A stretch of DNA of 60,906 bases from Lachnospiraceae bacterium (GTDB lineage Bacteria > Bacillota > Clostridia > Lachnospirales > Lachnospiraceae), in contig JAEEOO010000024.1 in the NCBI GenBank assembly GCA_016284315.1, positions 1 to 60,906 on the forward strand, in the 5' to 3' direction. Below are positions 1-10,315 of this stretch, piece by piece. Made by a program: the position numbers and the translations under genes. The notes beneath the pieces were generated by a model, which made no database searches, had not been told where the DNA came from, and saw only the letters and a list, made by a program, of their open reading frames with translations. Every line of letters starts with the position of its first letter. Within the stretch, counting starts at the first letter, position 1.

Positions 1-1713
1 GGCTTTAATCCTGTCAGCCTTGTTTTTTTTGCCTTTGACTTTATCCTTTTATGGAGATTTTTTAAGGGAGAGGTTTTATCAAACATAGGCAGGGCTATTG
101 TTTCTGCTGTGATCGGAATTCTTATGGGACTTTCGACGTTTTTGGGAGTACATATTATTTTCGGTAACAATGATATTTTTGACGGAAGCTCAAAGGGGGC
201 TTATCTTATACCGGTTACATTGGGACTGGCGCTTATATTTGTACCGATTATTTCGGAGATGATCGGTTTCTTTGACAGAATAAGTTCTGTTGAGGATTCT
301 TTGGATGTTAAAGCGACAAAGACCGGCAAAGCCATTGGTTACCTGTGTATGATCTGGGGAATAGTGTTTTTGAGCTTTGTTCCGCTATTTCTATATTGGT
401 GGCCGGGTAACTTTATTGGTGATGCAAATGCGCAGGTTGAGGATTGGCTATATGGAGGAATATCTACGCATCATCCCATACTGCATACAGTCCTTTTGGG
501 AAGATTTTATGAGCTTGGATGCAAATTAGGACATCCGAATTACGGTTTTCAGTTTTTCACGATACTACAGATGCTTGTAGTTTCGGGATCCGTAGCTTGC
601 TTTATGAGGTATCTCTATGACAGAAAGGTAAGGAAAAGCATAAGGATCATTACGCTGCTTTGCTTTGTGCTCAACCCTACTTTGTCCTATTATGCTATTT
701 CAACTATTAAGGGAGTGATGTGCGGAGCATTTACTCTTATTGCGGTCACTTTCCTTCTAAGATTCATAGACAGCGGAAAGATCAATAGGCTTATCGGATT
801 TATTGTACCTGCTATCTTGGCATGCTGCTTTAGGAACAACATGGTTTATGCAATGGCTGTGGCAGGAATAGTAATGACTATAGTTTTTGTAGCTAAGAAA
901 AAAGGTCTTAAGACTGTGATCGCTTTCTTTGCAGCAATAGTTTTGATCGTTGCGGGAGCAAAGGTGAGTGAAAAGATCCTGATCAAAGCTACTGATGGTA
1001 AGGTGGTAGATACTCAAAGAGAGAGTATGTCGGTTCCGATCATGTGTCTTGCAAGAGTAGTAAAGTATCATGGAACTGAACTTGAGCCCGCAGTACATGA
1101 CGAAATCTGTCTTTATATTCCTGAATATCTTATAGATAGTTATGCATATTGCCTTTCGGACGGCGTAAAGAATTATGCAAATGAAAATCTTCTCAGGGAC
1201 AACAAGATAAACTTTTTTAAGTTGGTTGCTAAAGTAGGTTTAAAGTATCCCGGGGAATATCTTGAGGCGTTCTCGGGATTAACTTGCGGTTATTGGTACT
1301 TGGGTGATTATCCTTATTATGTGGGAGGTACGACTAAACTCTTTTGTGCGTCTTTCCGTACGGATATTCCGAATATAGAAAACAAGAACCTTTTACCAAT
1401 CGGTGGAAGTATTTTTGATTATCTGTATGATGAAAGGGAAGGAAGGCTTTCAATTCCTTTGCTTGGATGGTTATGGAGAGGCGGACTGTATTTTTGGATA
1501 TATGTATTTGCTTTCTTCTATAGTATCTATGGAAAGAACATTAAATCTTTGGGAGCGGTTAGTTTCCCGTTTATGTATTTGATGAGCTGCCTTTTTGGAC
1601 CGGCACCTTTCTTGAGATACATTGTTATAAATATTATAATGCTACCCACCTTAATATATTTGTTGGCGAATAAAGGAAACGTTACTAAACAGAATAATAA
1701 TGAAGAAACTTAA
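1..1713 (+). CDS. DUF6020-like polytopic membrane protein, 5' truncated
   Basis: The reading frame is open back to base 1, so the true start lies outside the window; a GTG at 109 is only an internal possibility. The visible 570 codons encode many hydrophobic helices, with charged loops and a conserved-looking extracytoplasmic segment (WWPGNFIGDANAQ, then HHPILHT). This pattern resembles DUF6020 membrane proteins, which look like glycosyltransferase-type (GT-C) enzymes of the cell envelope; the function is inferred, not shown. The stop overlaps the dusB start by 14 bases, suggesting translational coupling. Confidence 0.6.
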   Translation, partial: GFNPVSLVFFAFDFILLWRFFKGEVLSNIGRAIVSAVIGILMGLSTFLGVHIIFGNNDIFDGSSKGAYLIPVTLGLALIFVPIISEMIGFFDRISSVEDSLDVKATKTGKAIGYLCMIWGIVFLSFVPLFLYWWPGNFIGDANAQVEDWLYGGISTHHPILHTVLLGRFYELGCKLGHPNYGFQFFTILQMLVVSGSVACFMRYLYDRKVRKSIRIITLLCFVLNPTLSYYAISTIKGVMCGAFTLIAVTFLLRFIDSGKINRLIGFIVPAILACCFRNNMVYAMAVAGIVMTIVFVAKKKGLKTVIAFFAAIVLIVAGAKVSEKILIKATDGKVVDTQRESMSVPIMCLARVVKYHGTELEPAVHDEICLYIPEYLIDSYAYCLSDGVKNYANENLLRDNKINFFKLVAKVGLKYPGEYLEAFSGLTCGYWYLGDYPYYVGGTTKLFCASFRTDIPNIENKNLLPIGGSIFDYLYDEREGRLSIPLLGWLWRGGLYFWIYVFAFFYSIYGKNIKSLGAVSFPFMYLMSCLFGPAPFLRYIVINIIMLPTLIYLLANKGNVTKQNNNEET

Positions 1714-2668
1714 AATAGGTACACTTGAATTAAAGAATAATGTGATACTTGCACCAATGGCAGGAGTTACTGACCTGCCATTTCGCATTTTATGCAGCGA
1801 AATGGGTGCGGGTATGGTCTGCATGGAAATGGTAAGTGCAAAAGCCATTTCCTATAATAATAAGAACACTGTTGAACTTCTCCGCGTTGAGGAGTCGGAG
1901 CGCCCCGCAAGCCTTCAGCTTTTCGGATCCGAGCCCGAACTAATCGGTGAGGTGGTCAAGTCAATCGATGGAAGAAATTATGATGTCCTTGATTTTAATA
2001 TGGGATGTCCCGTTCCTAAGGTTGTAAACAACGGAGAGGGTTCAGCTCTTATGAAGAATCCCGATCTTGCCTTTAGGATCATGGAGCAGCTTGTAAAGAA
2101 TTCCACCAAGCCCGTTACCGTAAAGTTCAGAAAAGGTTTTGACCATGACCACGTTAACGCGGTTGAGATCGCAAAGGCCGCCGAGGCAGCAGGCGTTAAT
2201 GCAGTTGCCGTTCACGGTAGGACCCGCACCGATTATTATTCCGGTCAGGCGGACTGGGATATAATAAGACAGGTTAAGGAAGCTGTTTCTATCCCTGTCA
2301 TCGGAAACGGAGACGTTACCGACGCAAAGAAAGCAAAAGCTTTGGTAGATCAGACCGGCTGCGACGGAATCATGATCGGAAGAGGCGCCGAAGGAAATCC
2401 CTGGATCTTCAAGCAGGTAGTCCACTACCTCGAGACCGGCGAAGAACTGGATCCCCCCACCCCCGCCGAGAAGAAGGCATTGGCTATTAGGCATGCCGCA
2501 TTAATGCGGAAATACAAAGGCGAATATGTAGCAATCCAGGAGATGAGAAAACATCTCGCCTGGTACACCGCGGGAATGCCGAACTCCTCCAAGTTTCGCG
2601 GTAGGATCAATAGTATGACTACTATGGAAGAATTACTTGAGGGAGTTGAGGAAATATTTGGGGAATAG
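1700..2668 (+). CDS. dusB: tRNA-dihydrouridine synthase
   Basis: Flavin enzyme reducing uridines to dihydrouridine in tRNA. The 322-residue length is normal for the DusB/Dus family. Visible are the N-terminal LAPMAGVTDLPFR flavin-site motif, DFNMGCPVPK with the catalytic Cys103, the VAVHGRTR motif, IPVIGNGDV and the IMIGRGAEGNPW phosphate-binding end of the TIM barrel, followed by the helical tRNA-binding domain. The ATG sits inside the end of the upstream membrane-protein gene. The family is certain; the exact Dus subtype is less so. Confidence 0.93.
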   Translation: MKKLKIGTLELKNNVILAPMAGVTDLPFRILCSEMGAGMVCMEMVSAKAISYNNKNTVELLRVEESERPASLQLFGSEPELIGEVVKSIDGRNYDVLDFNMGCPVPKVVNNGEGSALMKNPDLAFRIMEQLVKNSTKPVTVKFRKGFDHDHVNAVEIAKAAEAAGVNAVAVHGRTRTDYYSGQADWDIIRQVKEAVSIPVIGNGDVTDAKKAKALVDQTGCDGIMIGRGAEGNPWIFKQVVHYLETGEELDPPTPAEKKALAIRHAALMRKYKGEYVAIQEMRKHLAWYTAGMPNSSKFRGRINSMTTMEELLEGVEEIFGE

Positions 2669-2722
2669 TTTCGACTGAAAAAGTAGTACATAAAATATTT
2701 ACAATTTTTTCTAAAAAACTTC

Positions 2723-2751
2723 TTGCAATATTTACAAATAGATGTTATATT
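2723..2751 (+). promoter_or_regulatory. Main promoter of the S10-spc-alpha superoperon
   Basis: TTGCAA (2723-2728) and TATATT (2746-2751) are separated by exactly 17 bases, a good SigA-type promoter. It follows the dusB stop by 55 bases and precedes a leader of about 270 bases before rpsJ. Confidence 0.75.
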
Positions 2752-2756
2752 AGTCC

Positions 2757-3025
2757 TTGCTGTGGCATGATAGCTGTGAAGCGTGAGGTTGCTGTTACAG
2801 AGAAATCTATAACAGGTTTTCCGTGGAGCGAATGTCAAGTTCAGAAAACTGACGACAAGTCACTGTACCGAAAATAAAGTCTGCAATAGTGCAGAAACTA
2901 CGTGTGGTCACCTCGAAAAGAGGTAAAAATGTGCCCGGAACGTTGCTAAGGGTTAGGACACACACGGCAATGTGTACAGTCACCGCTTGTCGCATACGAA
3001 ATGCGAAAAGGAGGCGACTTTTTTT
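2757..3025 (+). promoter_or_regulatory. Long structured 5' leader of rpsJ
   Basis: There is no gene here. Several short inverted repeats can be drawn: TCAG/CTGA nested in TGTC/GACA near 2835-2855, TCTGCA/TGCAGA near 2879-2895, CCTC-GAAA-AGAGG near 2911-2924 enclosed by a GTGTG/CACAC pair, and CGCAT/ATGCG just before the rpsJ Shine-Dalgarno sequence. No T-run follows any of them, so this is not an obvious attenuator. Autoregulation by a ribosomal protein is an inference. Confidence 0.5.
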
Positions 3026-3343
3026 ATGGCAAGTCAAATTATGAGAATTACCCTTAAAGCTTATGATCATCAGCTCATCGATGCATCTGCAGTTAAGATC
3101 ATCGATACTCTGAAGAAAAGCGGCGCCCAGGTCAGCGGACCCGTTCCTCTTCCTACTAAGAAGGAAGTAGTTACTATTCTTAGAGCTACTCATAAGTATA
3201 AGGATTCCAGAGAACAGTTCGAGCAGAGAACTCACAAGAGACTCATCGACGTTGTTACTGCTGGACCCAAGACTGTTGAATCTCTTCAGCGTCTTGAGAT
3301 GCCTGCCGGTGTTTACATCGACATCAAGATGAAGAACAAGTAA
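3026..3343 (+). CDS. rpsJ: 30S ribosomal protein S10
   Basis: First gene of the superoperon, 105 residues. S10 sits in the 30S head and also serves with NusB in rRNA antitermination. The sequence from [15 protein letters not shown] through the [14 protein letters not shown] loop is typical. An upstream in-frame ATG at 2972 is rejected, because AAGGAGG at 3008-3014 serves the ATG at 3026. Confidence 0.97.
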   Translation: MASQIMRITLKAYDHQLIDASAVKIIDTLKKSGAQVSGPVPLPTKKEVVTILRATHKYKDSREQFEQRTHKRLIDVVTAGPKTVESLQRLEMPAGVYIDIKMKNK

Positions 3344-3450
3344 TCTTCATTAAATAAAGAAACATTTTTAAAACCTCTACTAGACAAGAACGGGGAGTTG
3401 CAACGAACAAGCCGGTCCGCTATGTAGAACACAGGAGGTAAAATTAAGAA

Positions 3451-4134
3451 ATGAAAAAAGCAATTTTGACAACAAAGATTGGCATGACTCAGATCTTTGG
3501 CGAGAACGGAGCACTTATTCCCGTTACCGTACTTCAGGCAGGACCTTGTGTTGTTACTCAGGTTAAGACCGAGGACAACGACGGTTACAGCGCTGTACAG
3601 GTTGGCTTCGTAGACGACAAGGACAGAGTTGTTAACAAGGATGGAAAGGGCTCCAAGAAGGTTTACAATCGTCACGGCGCTGATAAGGCTGCTCAGGGAC
3701 ACTTCAAGAAGGCCGGTGTTTCATCCAAGAAATATGTCAGAGAGTTTCGCTTTGAGAATGCAGAAGAGTACAAGCTCGGCGATGAGATCAAGGCTGACAT
3801 CTTTGCTCAGGGAGATAAGGTAGACGCTACCGCAATCTCAAAGGGTAAAGGATTCCAGGGCGCAGTTAAGCGTCTCGGCCAGCACAGAGGACCCATGAAG
3901 CACGGTTCTAAGTTCCACCGTCATCAGGGTTCAAACGGTGCATGTTCATCACCCAGCCGTGTGTTCAAGGGAAAAGGAATGCCCGGACACATGGGAAGCG
4001 TAAAAGTTACTGTTCGCAACCTTGAAGTAGTACGTGTTGACAGTGAGAAGAACCTTCTCCTTGTTAAGGGCGCAGTACCCGGATGCAAGAAAGCTCTTGT
4101 TACTATCAAAGAGACTACCAAGGTAGATTGCTAA
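3451..4134 (+). CDS. rplC: 50S ribosomal protein L3
   Basis: The protein has 227 residues, slightly longer than the common 205-215. It begins [16 protein letters not shown], a canonical L3 start, and carries the long loop ([20 protein letters not shown], residues about 150-169) that reaches toward the peptidyl transferase centre. AGGAGG lies 12 bases before the ATG. A 107-base gap separates it from rpsJ. Confidence 0.97.
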   Translation: MKKAILTTKIGMTQIFGENGALIPVTVLQAGPCVVTQVKTEDNDGYSAVQVGFVDDKDRVVNKDGKGSKKVYNRHGADKAAQGHFKKAGVSSKKYVREFRFENAEEYKLGDEIKADIFAQGDKVDATAISKGKGFQGAVKRLGQHRGPMKHGSKFHRHQGSNGACSSPSRVFKGKGMPGHMGSVKVTVRNLEVVRVDSEKNLLLVKGAVPGCKKALVTIKETTKVDC

Positions 4135-4161
4135 TTCAGGGCGAAAGGAGGACCAATTATA

Positions 4162-4782
4162 ATGGCAAACGTATCTGTTTACAATATGGAAGGCAAGGAA
4201 GTTGGTACAATCGAACTGAATGACGCAGTTTTCGGCGCACCCGTAAACGAGCATCTCGTTCACATGGCAGTTGTACAGCAGCTTGCAAATAATCGTCAGG
4301 GTACTCAGAAGGCAAAGACCCGTTCTGAAGTATCAGGTGGCGGAAGAAAACCTTGGAGACAGAAGGGAACCGGTCATGCAAGACAGGGATCCATCAGAGC
4401 TCCTCAGTGGAAGGGCGGCGGAGTTGTTTTTGCTCCCGTTCCCAGAGATTATTCTTTCAAGCTTAACAAGAAGGAAAAGAGAGCAGCTCTTAAGTCTGTT
4501 CTTACCGATAAGGTTCAGAACAACAACCTCGTAGTTGTTGACGAGCTTAAGCTTGACGAGATCAAGACCAAGAAGTTCACCGAGGTTATGAACAACCTCA
4601 AGGTTGAGAGCGGTCTTGTAGTAATCAGCGAGATCAACGAGAATGTAATCCTCAGCGCAAGAAACGTAGCTGAAATCAACACTTCCGTTGTTAATAACAT
4701 CAACGTATATGATGTACTTAATGCACAGAAGCTTGTTCTTACTAAGGACGCTGTTGCAAAGATCGAGGAGGTGTACGCATAA
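4162..4782 (+). CDS. rplD: 50S ribosomal protein L4
   Basis: Early 23S rRNA binder lining the exit tunnel, 206 residues. The tunnel loop is recognisable from [20 protein letters not shown] to [12 protein letters not shown] (residues about 49-92). The stop overlaps the rplW start by one base (TAATG), indicating coupled translation. Confidence 0.97.
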   Translation: MANVSVYNMEGKEVGTIELNDAVFGAPVNEHLVHMAVVQQLANNRQGTQKAKTRSEVSGGGRKPWRQKGTGHARQGSIRAPQWKGGGVVFAPVPRDYSFKLNKKEKRAALKSVLTDKVQNNNLVVVDELKLDEIKTKKFTEVMNNLKVESGLVVISEINENVILSARNVAEINTSVVNNINVYDVLNAQKLVLTKDAVAKIEEVYA

Positions 4783-5081
4783 TGGCAGACATTAAATACT
4801 ATGACGTAATCCTTAAGCCTGTTGTTACTGAAAAGAGCATGGAAGGCTATGCAGACAAGAAGTACACTTTCCTTGTTCACACTGAGAGCACCAAGTCTCA
4901 GATCAAGGAAGCTGTAGAGAAAATGTTCGAAGGCGCAAAGGTTAAGAAGGTTAACACCATGAACCTTGACGGCAAGAACAAGAGACGCGGCGTTGTTACC
5001 GGAAAGACTGCAAAGGCTAAGAAAGCAATTGTATGGCTTACCGAGGACAGCAAGGACATCGAGATCTTCTCAGGTCTGTAA
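4782..5081 (+). CDS. rplW: 50S ribosomal protein L23
   Basis: Exit-tunnel rim protein of 99 residues, known as the docking site of trigger factor and SRP. The motifs [14 protein letters not shown] and [18 protein letters not shown] are typical. It is followed by an unusual 188-base gap packed with hairpins before rplB. Confidence 0.96.
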   Translation: MADIKYYDVILKPVVTEKSMEGYADKKYTFLVHTESTKSQIKEAVEKMFEGAKVKKVNTMNLDGKNKRRGVVTGKTAKAKKAIVWLTEDSKDIEIFSGL

Positions 5082-5092
5082 GTTATAAGCAA

Positions 5093-5242
5093 TCAGCATT
5101 ATGTACTTTATAATGCTGACAAATTGCGAAATGCACTAGTTCGCAATTTGCAGCGAAGCTGTTGCGCAATTTGTGATGTCCTTTATCACAAATTGATACA
5201 ATGTTCATTCGCGCAGATGTATACGACTTTTAAATAAGTCGT
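5093..5242. repeat. Cluster of inverted repeats between rplW and rplB
   Basis: Hairpins occur in series: TCAGCATTAT/ATAATGCTGA (5093-5119, 10 bp), CAAATTGCGAA/TTCGCAATTTG (5120-5150, 11 bp), CAGC/GCTG (5151-5161), CAATTTGTGAT/ATCACAAATTG (5167-5195, 11 bp) and ACGACTT/AAGTCGT (5223-5242, 7 bp). All are perfect. The first and fourth have nearly equal 7-base loops (gtacttt, gtccttt). None ends in a T-run, so they are not ordinary terminators. They may be RNA processing or stability elements, or an inserted palindromic repeat. Confidence 0.7.
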
Positions 5243-5269
5243 GCTAAAAAGACAAAGGAGAATAAAAAG

Positions 5270-6112
5270 ATGGGAATTAAGACATACAATCCCTACACCC
5301 CTTCCCGCAGAAACATGACCGGTTCTGATTTCTCAGAGATCACTAAGAAAACTCCTGAGAAGAGCCTTCTTGTTTCTAAGAAGAAAAATGCCGGACGTAA
5401 CAACCAGGGCAAGATTACCGTTAGACATCAGGGTGGCGGTAACAGACAGAAGTATCGTATCATCGACTTCAAGAGACTTAAAGATGGCATCCCCGCTACC
5501 GTAATCGGTATCGAGTATGACCCTAACAGAACAGCTAACATCGCTCTTATCTGCTATGCAGATGGCGAGAAGGCATATATCATCGCTCCCGAAGGACTTA
5601 CCGATGGCATGAAGGTTATGAATGGACCTGAGGCCGAAGTAAGAGTAGGCAACTGCCTCCCTCTTGAGTGCATTCCTGTTGGTACCATGGTACATAACGT
5701 AGAGCTTTATCCCGGAAAGGGCGCACAGATGGTTCGTTCCGCCGGTAACGGAGCTCAGCTTATGGCTAAGGAAGGCAAGTATGCAACCTTAAGACTCCCT
5801 TCAGGCGAGATGAGAATGGTTCCTCTTAACTGCCGTGCTACCGTTGGTATCGTAGGTAATGTTGATCACAGCCTCGTTAAGATCGGTAAAGCCGGACGTA
5901 AGCGTCACATGGGCATCCGTCCTACTGTTCGTGGTTCTGTTATGAACCCCAACGACCATCCTCATGGAGGTGGTGAAGGTAAGACCGGTATCGGACGTCC
6001 CGGCCCTTCAACTCCTTGGGGCAAGCCTGCTCTTGGTCTCAAGACCAGAAACAAGAAGAAGGCTTCCAACAAGTTGATCGTAAGAAGACGCGACGGCAAG
6101 GCAATCAAGTAA
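5270..6112 (+). CDS. rplB: 50S ribosomal protein L2
   Basis: Core protein near the peptidyl transferase centre, 280 residues. It has the N-terminal [17 protein letters not shown], the OB-fold region, and the C-terminal [20 protein letters not shown] signature containing the conserved histidine. AAAGGAG precedes the ATG. Confidence 0.97.
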   Translation: MGIKTYNPYTPSRRNMTGSDFSEITKKTPEKSLLVSKKKNAGRNNQGKITVRHQGGGNRQKYRIIDFKRLKDGIPATVIGIEYDPNRTANIALICYADGEKAYIIAPEGLTDGMKVMNGPEAEVRVGNCLPLECIPVGTMVHNVELYPGKGAQMVRSAGNGAQLMAKEGKYATLRLPSGEMRMVPLNCRATVGIVGNVDHSLVKIGKAGRKRHMGIRPTVRGSVMNPNDHPHGGGEGKTGIGRPGPSTPWGKPALGLKTRNKKKASNKLIVRRRDGKAIK

Positions 6113-6128
6113 TCGAGGAGGAACAAAA

Positions 6129-6410
6129 ATGGCTAGATCACTTAAAAAAGGACCTTTCGCAGACGCTGAGCTGCTTAAGAAGGTGGATGCACAGAATGCA
6201 GCCGGCCAGAAGTCAGTTATCAAGACTTGGTCACGCAGATCCACAATTTTCCCTTCCTTCGTAGGACACACCATCGCAGTACATGATGGCCGCAAGCACG
6301 TGCCTGTATATGTTACCGAAGATATGGTAGGACACAAGCTCGGTGAGTTCGTTGCTACCAGAACCTACAGAGGACATGGCAAGGACGAGAAGAAGTCCAA
6401 GGTTAAGTAA
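6129..6410 (+). CDS. rpsS: 30S ribosomal protein S19
   Basis: 30S head protein of 93 residues, starting [19 protein letters not shown] and containing the [19 protein letters not shown] core. It lies 16 bases after rplB with a GAGGAGG Shine-Dalgarno sequence. Confidence 0.97.
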   Translation: MARSLKKGPFADAELLKKVDAQNAAGQKSVIKTWSRRSTIFPSFVGHTIAVHDGRKHVPVYVTEDMVGHKLGEFVATRTYRGHGKDEKKSKVK

Positions 6411-6439
6411 GTTCAATCAGTTGAAAGGAGTGTAAGTCT

Positions 6440-6829
6440 ATGGCTAAGGGACATAGATCTCAAATAAAGAGAGAAAGAAACGCGCAGAAAGACAACAGAC
6501 CTTCTGCAAAGTTATCTTACGCCAGAGTATCAGTACAGAAGGCATGCTTCGTACTTGATGCTATCAGAGGCAAGGATGTAACTACTGCTGCAGCAATCTT
6601 GGAGTACAACCCCAGATATGCTTCCAGCATCATTAAAAAGCTGCTTGCATCTGCTGTTGCAAATGCAGAGAACAACAACGGTATGAACCCCGAGAATCTC
6701 TACATTGCAGAGTGCTATGCTAACCAGGGTCCTATCATGAAGAGAGTAAGACCTCGTGCACAGGGCAGAGCTTACAGAATCGAAAAGAGAATGAGCAACA
6801 TCACAATCGTGCTCGACGAGAAGAAGTAA
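6440..6829 (+). CDS. rplV: 50S ribosomal protein L22
   Basis: 129 residues, with the conserved [20 protein letters not shown] segment and a long beta-hairpin (residues about 85-110, [18 protein letters not shown]) that lines the exit tunnel. AAAGGAG precedes the ATG. The N-terminus [18 protein letters not shown] is somewhat extended and basic. Confidence 0.96.
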   Translation: MAKGHRSQIKRERNAQKDNRPSAKLSYARVSVQKACFVLDAIRGKDVTTAAAILEYNPRYASSIIKKLLASAVANAENNNGMNPENLYIAECYANQGPIMKRVRPRAQGRAYRIEKRMSNITIVLDEKK

Positions 6830-6848
6830 GGAAAGGAGCTTAAAATTT

Positions 6849-7514
6849 ATGGGACAGAAAGTTAATCCTCATGGCCTCAGAGTTGGTGTTATCAAGGACT
6901 GGAATTCCAGATGGTACGCTAATGACCAGGATTTCTCAGATTTCCTTGTAGAGGATCAGAAAATCAGAAAGTTTCTCAAGAAGAAGCTCTCAAACGCAGG
7001 AGTTTCTAAGATTGAGATTGAAAGAGCATCCGATAGAGTAAAGGTTATCATCTATACCGCAAAGCCCGGTTTCATCATCGGTAAGGGCGGCACAGAGATC
7101 GAAGTTACCAAGAACGAGATCGCTAAGCTTACTGCTGGCAAGAAAGTTCTTGTTGACATCAAAGAGATCAAGAAGCCTGATCGTGATGCACAGCTTGTTG
7201 CTGAGAACATCGCTCAGCAGCTCGAGAACCGTATTTCATTCAGAAGAGCAATGAAGTCTTGCATGGGCAGAACCATGAAGGCAGGCGCTCTCGGAATCAA
7301 GTCAGCATGCAGCGGCCGTCTTGGCGGAGCTGATATCGCTCGTACCGAGTTCTACAGCGAGGGAACCATTCCTCTTCAGACTCTCAGAGCCGACATTGAT
7401 TACGGTTTTGCAGAGGCAGATACCACCTATGGTAAGGTTGGTGTTAAGGTTTGGATTTACAAGGGTGAAGTTCTTCCTACAAAGAACGTTCAGTCAGAAG
7501 GGAGCGACAAATAA
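6849..7514 (+). CDS. rpsC: 30S ribosomal protein S3
   Basis: 221 residues, starting [18 protein letters not shown]. The type II KH domain carries GFIIGKGG (residues about 75-82). S3 lies at the mRNA entry site of the 30S subunit. The stop abuts the rplP start. Confidence 0.97.
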   Translation: MGQKVNPHGLRVGVIKDWNSRWYANDQDFSDFLVEDQKIRKFLKKKLSNAGVSKIEIERASDRVKVIIYTAKPGFIIGKGGTEIEVTKNEIAKLTAGKKVLVDIKEIKKPDRDAQLVAENIAQQLENRISFRRAMKSCMGRTMKAGALGIKSACSGRLGGADIARTEFYSEGTIPLQTLRADIDYGFAEADTTYGKVGVKVWIYKGEVLPTKNVQSEGSDK

Positions 7515-7943
7515 ATGTTAATGCCTAAGAGAGTTAAGCGTCGTAAGCAGTTCCGTGGCACTATGGCCGGAAAAGCACTTCGCGGAAATACCATTAGTTA
7601 TGGTGAGTTCGGTCTCGTAGCTACCGAGCCTTGCTGGATCAAGTCAAACCAGATCGAGGCAGCTCGTATCGCTCTTACCCGTTATACCAAGCGTGTTGGT
7701 AAAGTATGGATCAAGATTTTCCCTGATAAGCCCGTTACAGCAAAGCCCGCTGAAACCCGTATGGGTTCCGGTAAGGGATCACTTGAGTATTGGGTAGCAG
7801 TTGTTAAGCCCGGTCGCGTAATGTTCGAGATCGGAGGAGTTCCTGAGGAACAGGCAAGAGAGGCACTTCGTCTTGCTATGCACAAGCTTCCTTGCAAGTG
7901 CAAGATCGTTTCTAAGGAAGATTTGGAAGGCGGTGCAGTATAA
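7515..7943 (+). CDS. rplP: 50S ribosomal protein L16
   Basis: 142 residues, beginning [15 protein letters not shown], the usual L16 N-terminus, so the first ATG is kept. It has the [18 protein letters not shown] motif. GAAGGGAG upstream is the ribosome site. It overlaps rpmC by one base (TAATG). Confidence 0.97.
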   Translation: MLMPKRVKRRKQFRGTMAGKALRGNTISYGEFGLVATEPCWIKSNQIEAARIALTRYTKRVGKVWIKIFPDKPVTAKPAETRMGSGKGSLEYWVAVVKPGRVMFEIGGVPEEQAREALRLAMHKLPCKCKIVSKEDLEGGAV

Positions 7944-8146
7944 TGAAATCAAATAAGTTTATTGAGGAACTGATGACTAAATCCGCTGACGAGCTTCAGC
8001 AGGACTTAGTAGCGGCTAAGAAAGAGCTCTTCAATCTGAGATTCCAGAACGCTACAAATCAGCTTGATAACACAGCAAGGATCAAGGAAGTTCGTAAGAA
8101 CATCGCCAGAATCCAGACTGTTATCAGCCAGAAGGCCAGAGCTTAA
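7943..8146 (+). CDS. rpmC: 50S ribosomal protein L29
   Basis: Small helical protein of 67 residues near the exit tunnel. [20 protein letters not shown] is the standard L29 signature. It starts inside the rplP stop codon. Confidence 0.96.
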   Translation: MKSNKFIEELMTKSADELQQDLVAAKKELFNLRFQNATNQLDNTARIKEVRKNIARIQTVISQKARA

Positions 8147-8160
8147 GGAGGAATGAAGCC

Positions 8161-8418
8161 GTGGAAGAAAGAAATTTAAGAAAAACCCGTACTGGTAAAG
8201 TTACCAGTGACAAGATGGACAAGACTATCGTTGTTGCAATCGAAGAGCACGTTAAGCATCCTCTTTACGGCAAGGTTGTAAAGCGCACCTACAAACTCAA
8301 AGCTCATGACGAGAACAATGAGTGCAAGATTGGTGACACCGTTAAGGTTATGGAAACCAGACCTCTTTCAAAAGACAAGAGATGGAGACTGGTAGAAATC
8401 GTAGAGAGAGCAAAATAA
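8161..8418 (+). CDS. rpsQ: 30S ribosomal protein S17
   Basis: OB-fold 16S rRNA-binding protein of 85 residues. It uses a GTG start at 8161, preceded by [29 protein letters not shown] and [19 protein letters not shown] are diagnostic. Confidence 0.96.
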   Translation: MEERNLRKTRTGKVTSDKMDKTIVVAIEEHVKHPLYGKVVKRTYKLKAHDENNECKIGDTVKVMETRPLSKDKRWRLVEIVERAK

Positions 8419-8449
8419 TTAGTGCTTTAGATCGCACAAAGGAGGAAAT

Positions 8450-8818
8450 ATGGTTCAGCAGGAAACTAGACTGAAAGTTGCTGATAACACCGGTGCTAAA
8501 GAGCTTCTTTGCATCAGAGTTATGGGCGGCTCAACCAGAAGATATGCACAGATTGGTGACATCATCGTAGCTTCCGTTAAAGACGCAACACCCGGTGGTG
8601 TTGTCAAGAAGGGCGATGTTGTTAAAGCCGTTGTGGTTAGAAGCGTAAAAGGCGCTCGCCGCAAGGACGGTTCCTATATCAAGTTCGATGAGAACGCAGC
8701 AGTTATCATTAAAGATGACAAGACACCCAGAGGAACACGTATTTTTGGACCGGTAGCAAGAGAGCTTCGTGACAAGCAGTTTATGAAGATCGTATCTCTC
8801 GCTCCCGAAGTATTGTAA
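8450..8818 (+). CDS. rplN: 50S ribosomal protein L14
   Basis: 122 residues, starting [20 protein letters not shown], with the [16 protein letters not shown]-terminal signature. L14 lies at the subunit interface. The Shine-Dalgarno sequence is AAAGGAGG. Confidence 0.97.
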   Translation: MVQQETRLKVADNTGAKELLCIRVMGGSTRRYAQIGDIIVASVKDATPGGVVKKGDVVKAVVVRSVKGARRKDGSYIKFDENAAVIIKDDKTPRGTRIFGPVARELRDKQFMKIVSLAPEVL

Positions 8819-8831
8819 GGAGGTGCCCTAG

Positions 8832-9137
8832 ATGCAGAAGATTAAAAAGGGCGATACCGTACAGATTATCGCAGGTAAGGATAAGGGACAGGAAGGAAAG
8901 ATCCTTTCAGTAGATCCCAAGAATGGTAAGGTTGTAGTAGAAGGCCTTAACATGGTAACCAAGCATGCAAAGCCTTCACAGGCAAATCCCAATGGCGGAA
9001 TTGTCGAGAAGGAAGCTCCTATTGACATTTCTAACGTTATGCTCGTTGTAGGCGGCAAGACCACCAGAGTCGGCTTCGAAGTTAAGGACGGCAAGAAGGT
9101 ACGTGTTGCTAAAGCTACCGGCAAGGTTATCGATTGA
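8832..9137 (+). CDS. rplX: 50S ribosomal protein L24
   Basis: 101 residues with an N-terminal KOW motif ([20 protein letters not shown]). It initiates 50S assembly. It starts 13 bases after rplN with AAGGAGG. Confidence 0.97.
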   Translation: MQKIKKGDTVQIIAGKDKGQEGKILSVDPKNGKVVVEGLNMVTKHAKPSQANPNGGIVEKEAPIDISNVMLVVGGKTTRVGFEVKDGKKVRVAKATGKVID

Positions 9138-9154
9138 TAGGAAGGAGACTAAAG

Positions 9155-9694
9155 TTGAGCAGATTAAAAGATTTATACAACGACGAGATCGTTGCTGCAA
9201 TGACCAAAAAGTTTGGTTACAAGAACGTTATGCAGGTTCCCAAGCTTGATAAGATCGTTATCAACATGGGCGTTGGCGAAGCTAAGGATAACCCCAAGGT
9301 TCTCGAGAACGCTGTATCAGATATGGAAACCATCACCGGTCAGAAGGCAGTTCTTACCAAGGCAAAGAATTCAGTTGCTAACTTTAAGATCCGTGAGGGT
9401 CAGAATATTGGATGTAAGACCACTCTCCGCGGAGAGAAGATGTATGAGTTCCTTGATCGTCTTGTGAACCTTGCACTTCCCCGTGTACGTGACTTCAGAG
9501 GCGTTAACCCCAACGCATTCGACGGAAAGGGTAACTACGCTTTAGGAATCAAGGAGCAGTTCATCTTCCCCGAGATCGAGTTCGACAAGATCGACAAGAC
9601 CCGTGGAATGGACATCATCTTTGTTACTACGGCTCAGACAGATGAGGAAGCTCGTGAGCTTCTTACTCTCTTCAACATGCCGTTCGCGAAGTAA
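9155..9694 (+). CDS. rplE: 50S ribosomal protein L5
   Basis: 5S rRNA-binding protein. The chosen start is the TTG at 9155, giving [16 protein letters not shown] and 179 residues, the usual L5 length. GAAGGAG at 9141-9147 is correctly spaced for it. A TTG at 9134 is in frame but has no ribosome site and overlaps the rplX stop. [20 protein letters not shown] and the [17 protein letters not shown] loop identify the family. Confidence 0.96.
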   Translation: MSRLKDLYNDEIVAAMTKKFGYKNVMQVPKLDKIVINMGVGEAKDNPKVLENAVSDMETITGQKAVLTKAKNSVANFKIREGQNIGCKTTLRGEKMYEFLDRLVNLALPRVRDFRGVNPNAFDGKGNYALGIKEQFIFPEIEFDKIDKTRGMDIIFVTTAQTDEEARELLTLFNMPFAK

Positions 9695-9712
9695 TCAGGA
9701 GGAAATGAAATT

Positions 9713-9898
9713 ATGGCAAAGACATCCATGAAAATTAAACAGCAGCGCAAGCCCAAGTTTTCAACTCAGGCTTACACTCGCTGCAAGCTTTGCGGCCGTC
9801 CTCACTCAGTTCTTAAGAAGTACGGCATCTGCAGAGTATGTTTCCGTGAGCTCGCTTACAAGGGTGAGATTCCCGGAGTAAAGAAGGCAAGTTGGTAA
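9713..9898 (+). CDS. rpsN: 30S ribosomal protein S14, zinc-ribbon type
   Basis: 61 residues, the short zinc-binding S14 type. The ligands are Cys24, Cys27, Cys40 and Cys43 (CKLC and CRVC). The zinc form fits a Firmicute that has not switched to the long zinc-free paralogue. Confidence 0.97.
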   Translation: MAKTSMKIKQQRKPKFSTQAYTRCKLCGRPHSVLKKYGICRVCFRELAYKGEIPGVKKASW

Positions 9899-9913
9899 GG
9901 AGGAAAGAACAAA

Positions 9914-10315
9914 ATGACTATGAGCGATCCTATTGCAGATATGCTTACAAGAATCCGTAACGCTAACACTGCAAAACATGATACTGTTGATGTTCCCAGC
10001 TCCAAGATGAAGCTTGCAATTGCTGATATCCTTGTAGATGAGGGATATATCGAGAAGTATGAGATGGTAGACTGCGGAAGCCACCAGGATATCCGCATCA
10101 CCCTTAAGTATAACGCTAACAAGACCGAGAGAGTAATCTCCGGTATCAAGAGAATTTCAAAGCCCGGACTTCGTGTATACGCCGGCAGCGAGAATATGCC
10201 CAAGGTTCTTGGCGGTCTCGGTGTTGCAATAGTATCCACCAACCAGGGCATCGTAACCGACAAGAAGGCTCGTGAGCTTAACGTTGGTGGCGAAGTTCTT
10301 GCGTTCGTTTGGTAA
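9914..10315 (+). CDS. rpsH: 30S ribosomal protein S8
   Basis: 133 residues, beginning [18 protein letters not shown], and ending with [20 protein letters not shown], the 16S rRNA-binding C-terminus. In E. coli S8 represses the spc operon; no equivalent site was identified here. A 131-base hairpin-bearing gap follows. Confidence 0.97.
   Translation: MTMSDPIADMLTRIRNANTAKHDTVDVPSSKMKLAIADILVDEGYIEKYEMVDCGSHQDIRITLKYNANKTERVISGIKRISKPGLRVYAGSENMPKVLGGLGVAIVSTNQGIVTDKKARELNVGGEVLAFVW

Noticed and set aside
2042-2494. Open frame of 150 codons on the minus strand inside dusB
   Set aside because: It lies antisense to a clear gene, has no ribosome site and resembles no family.
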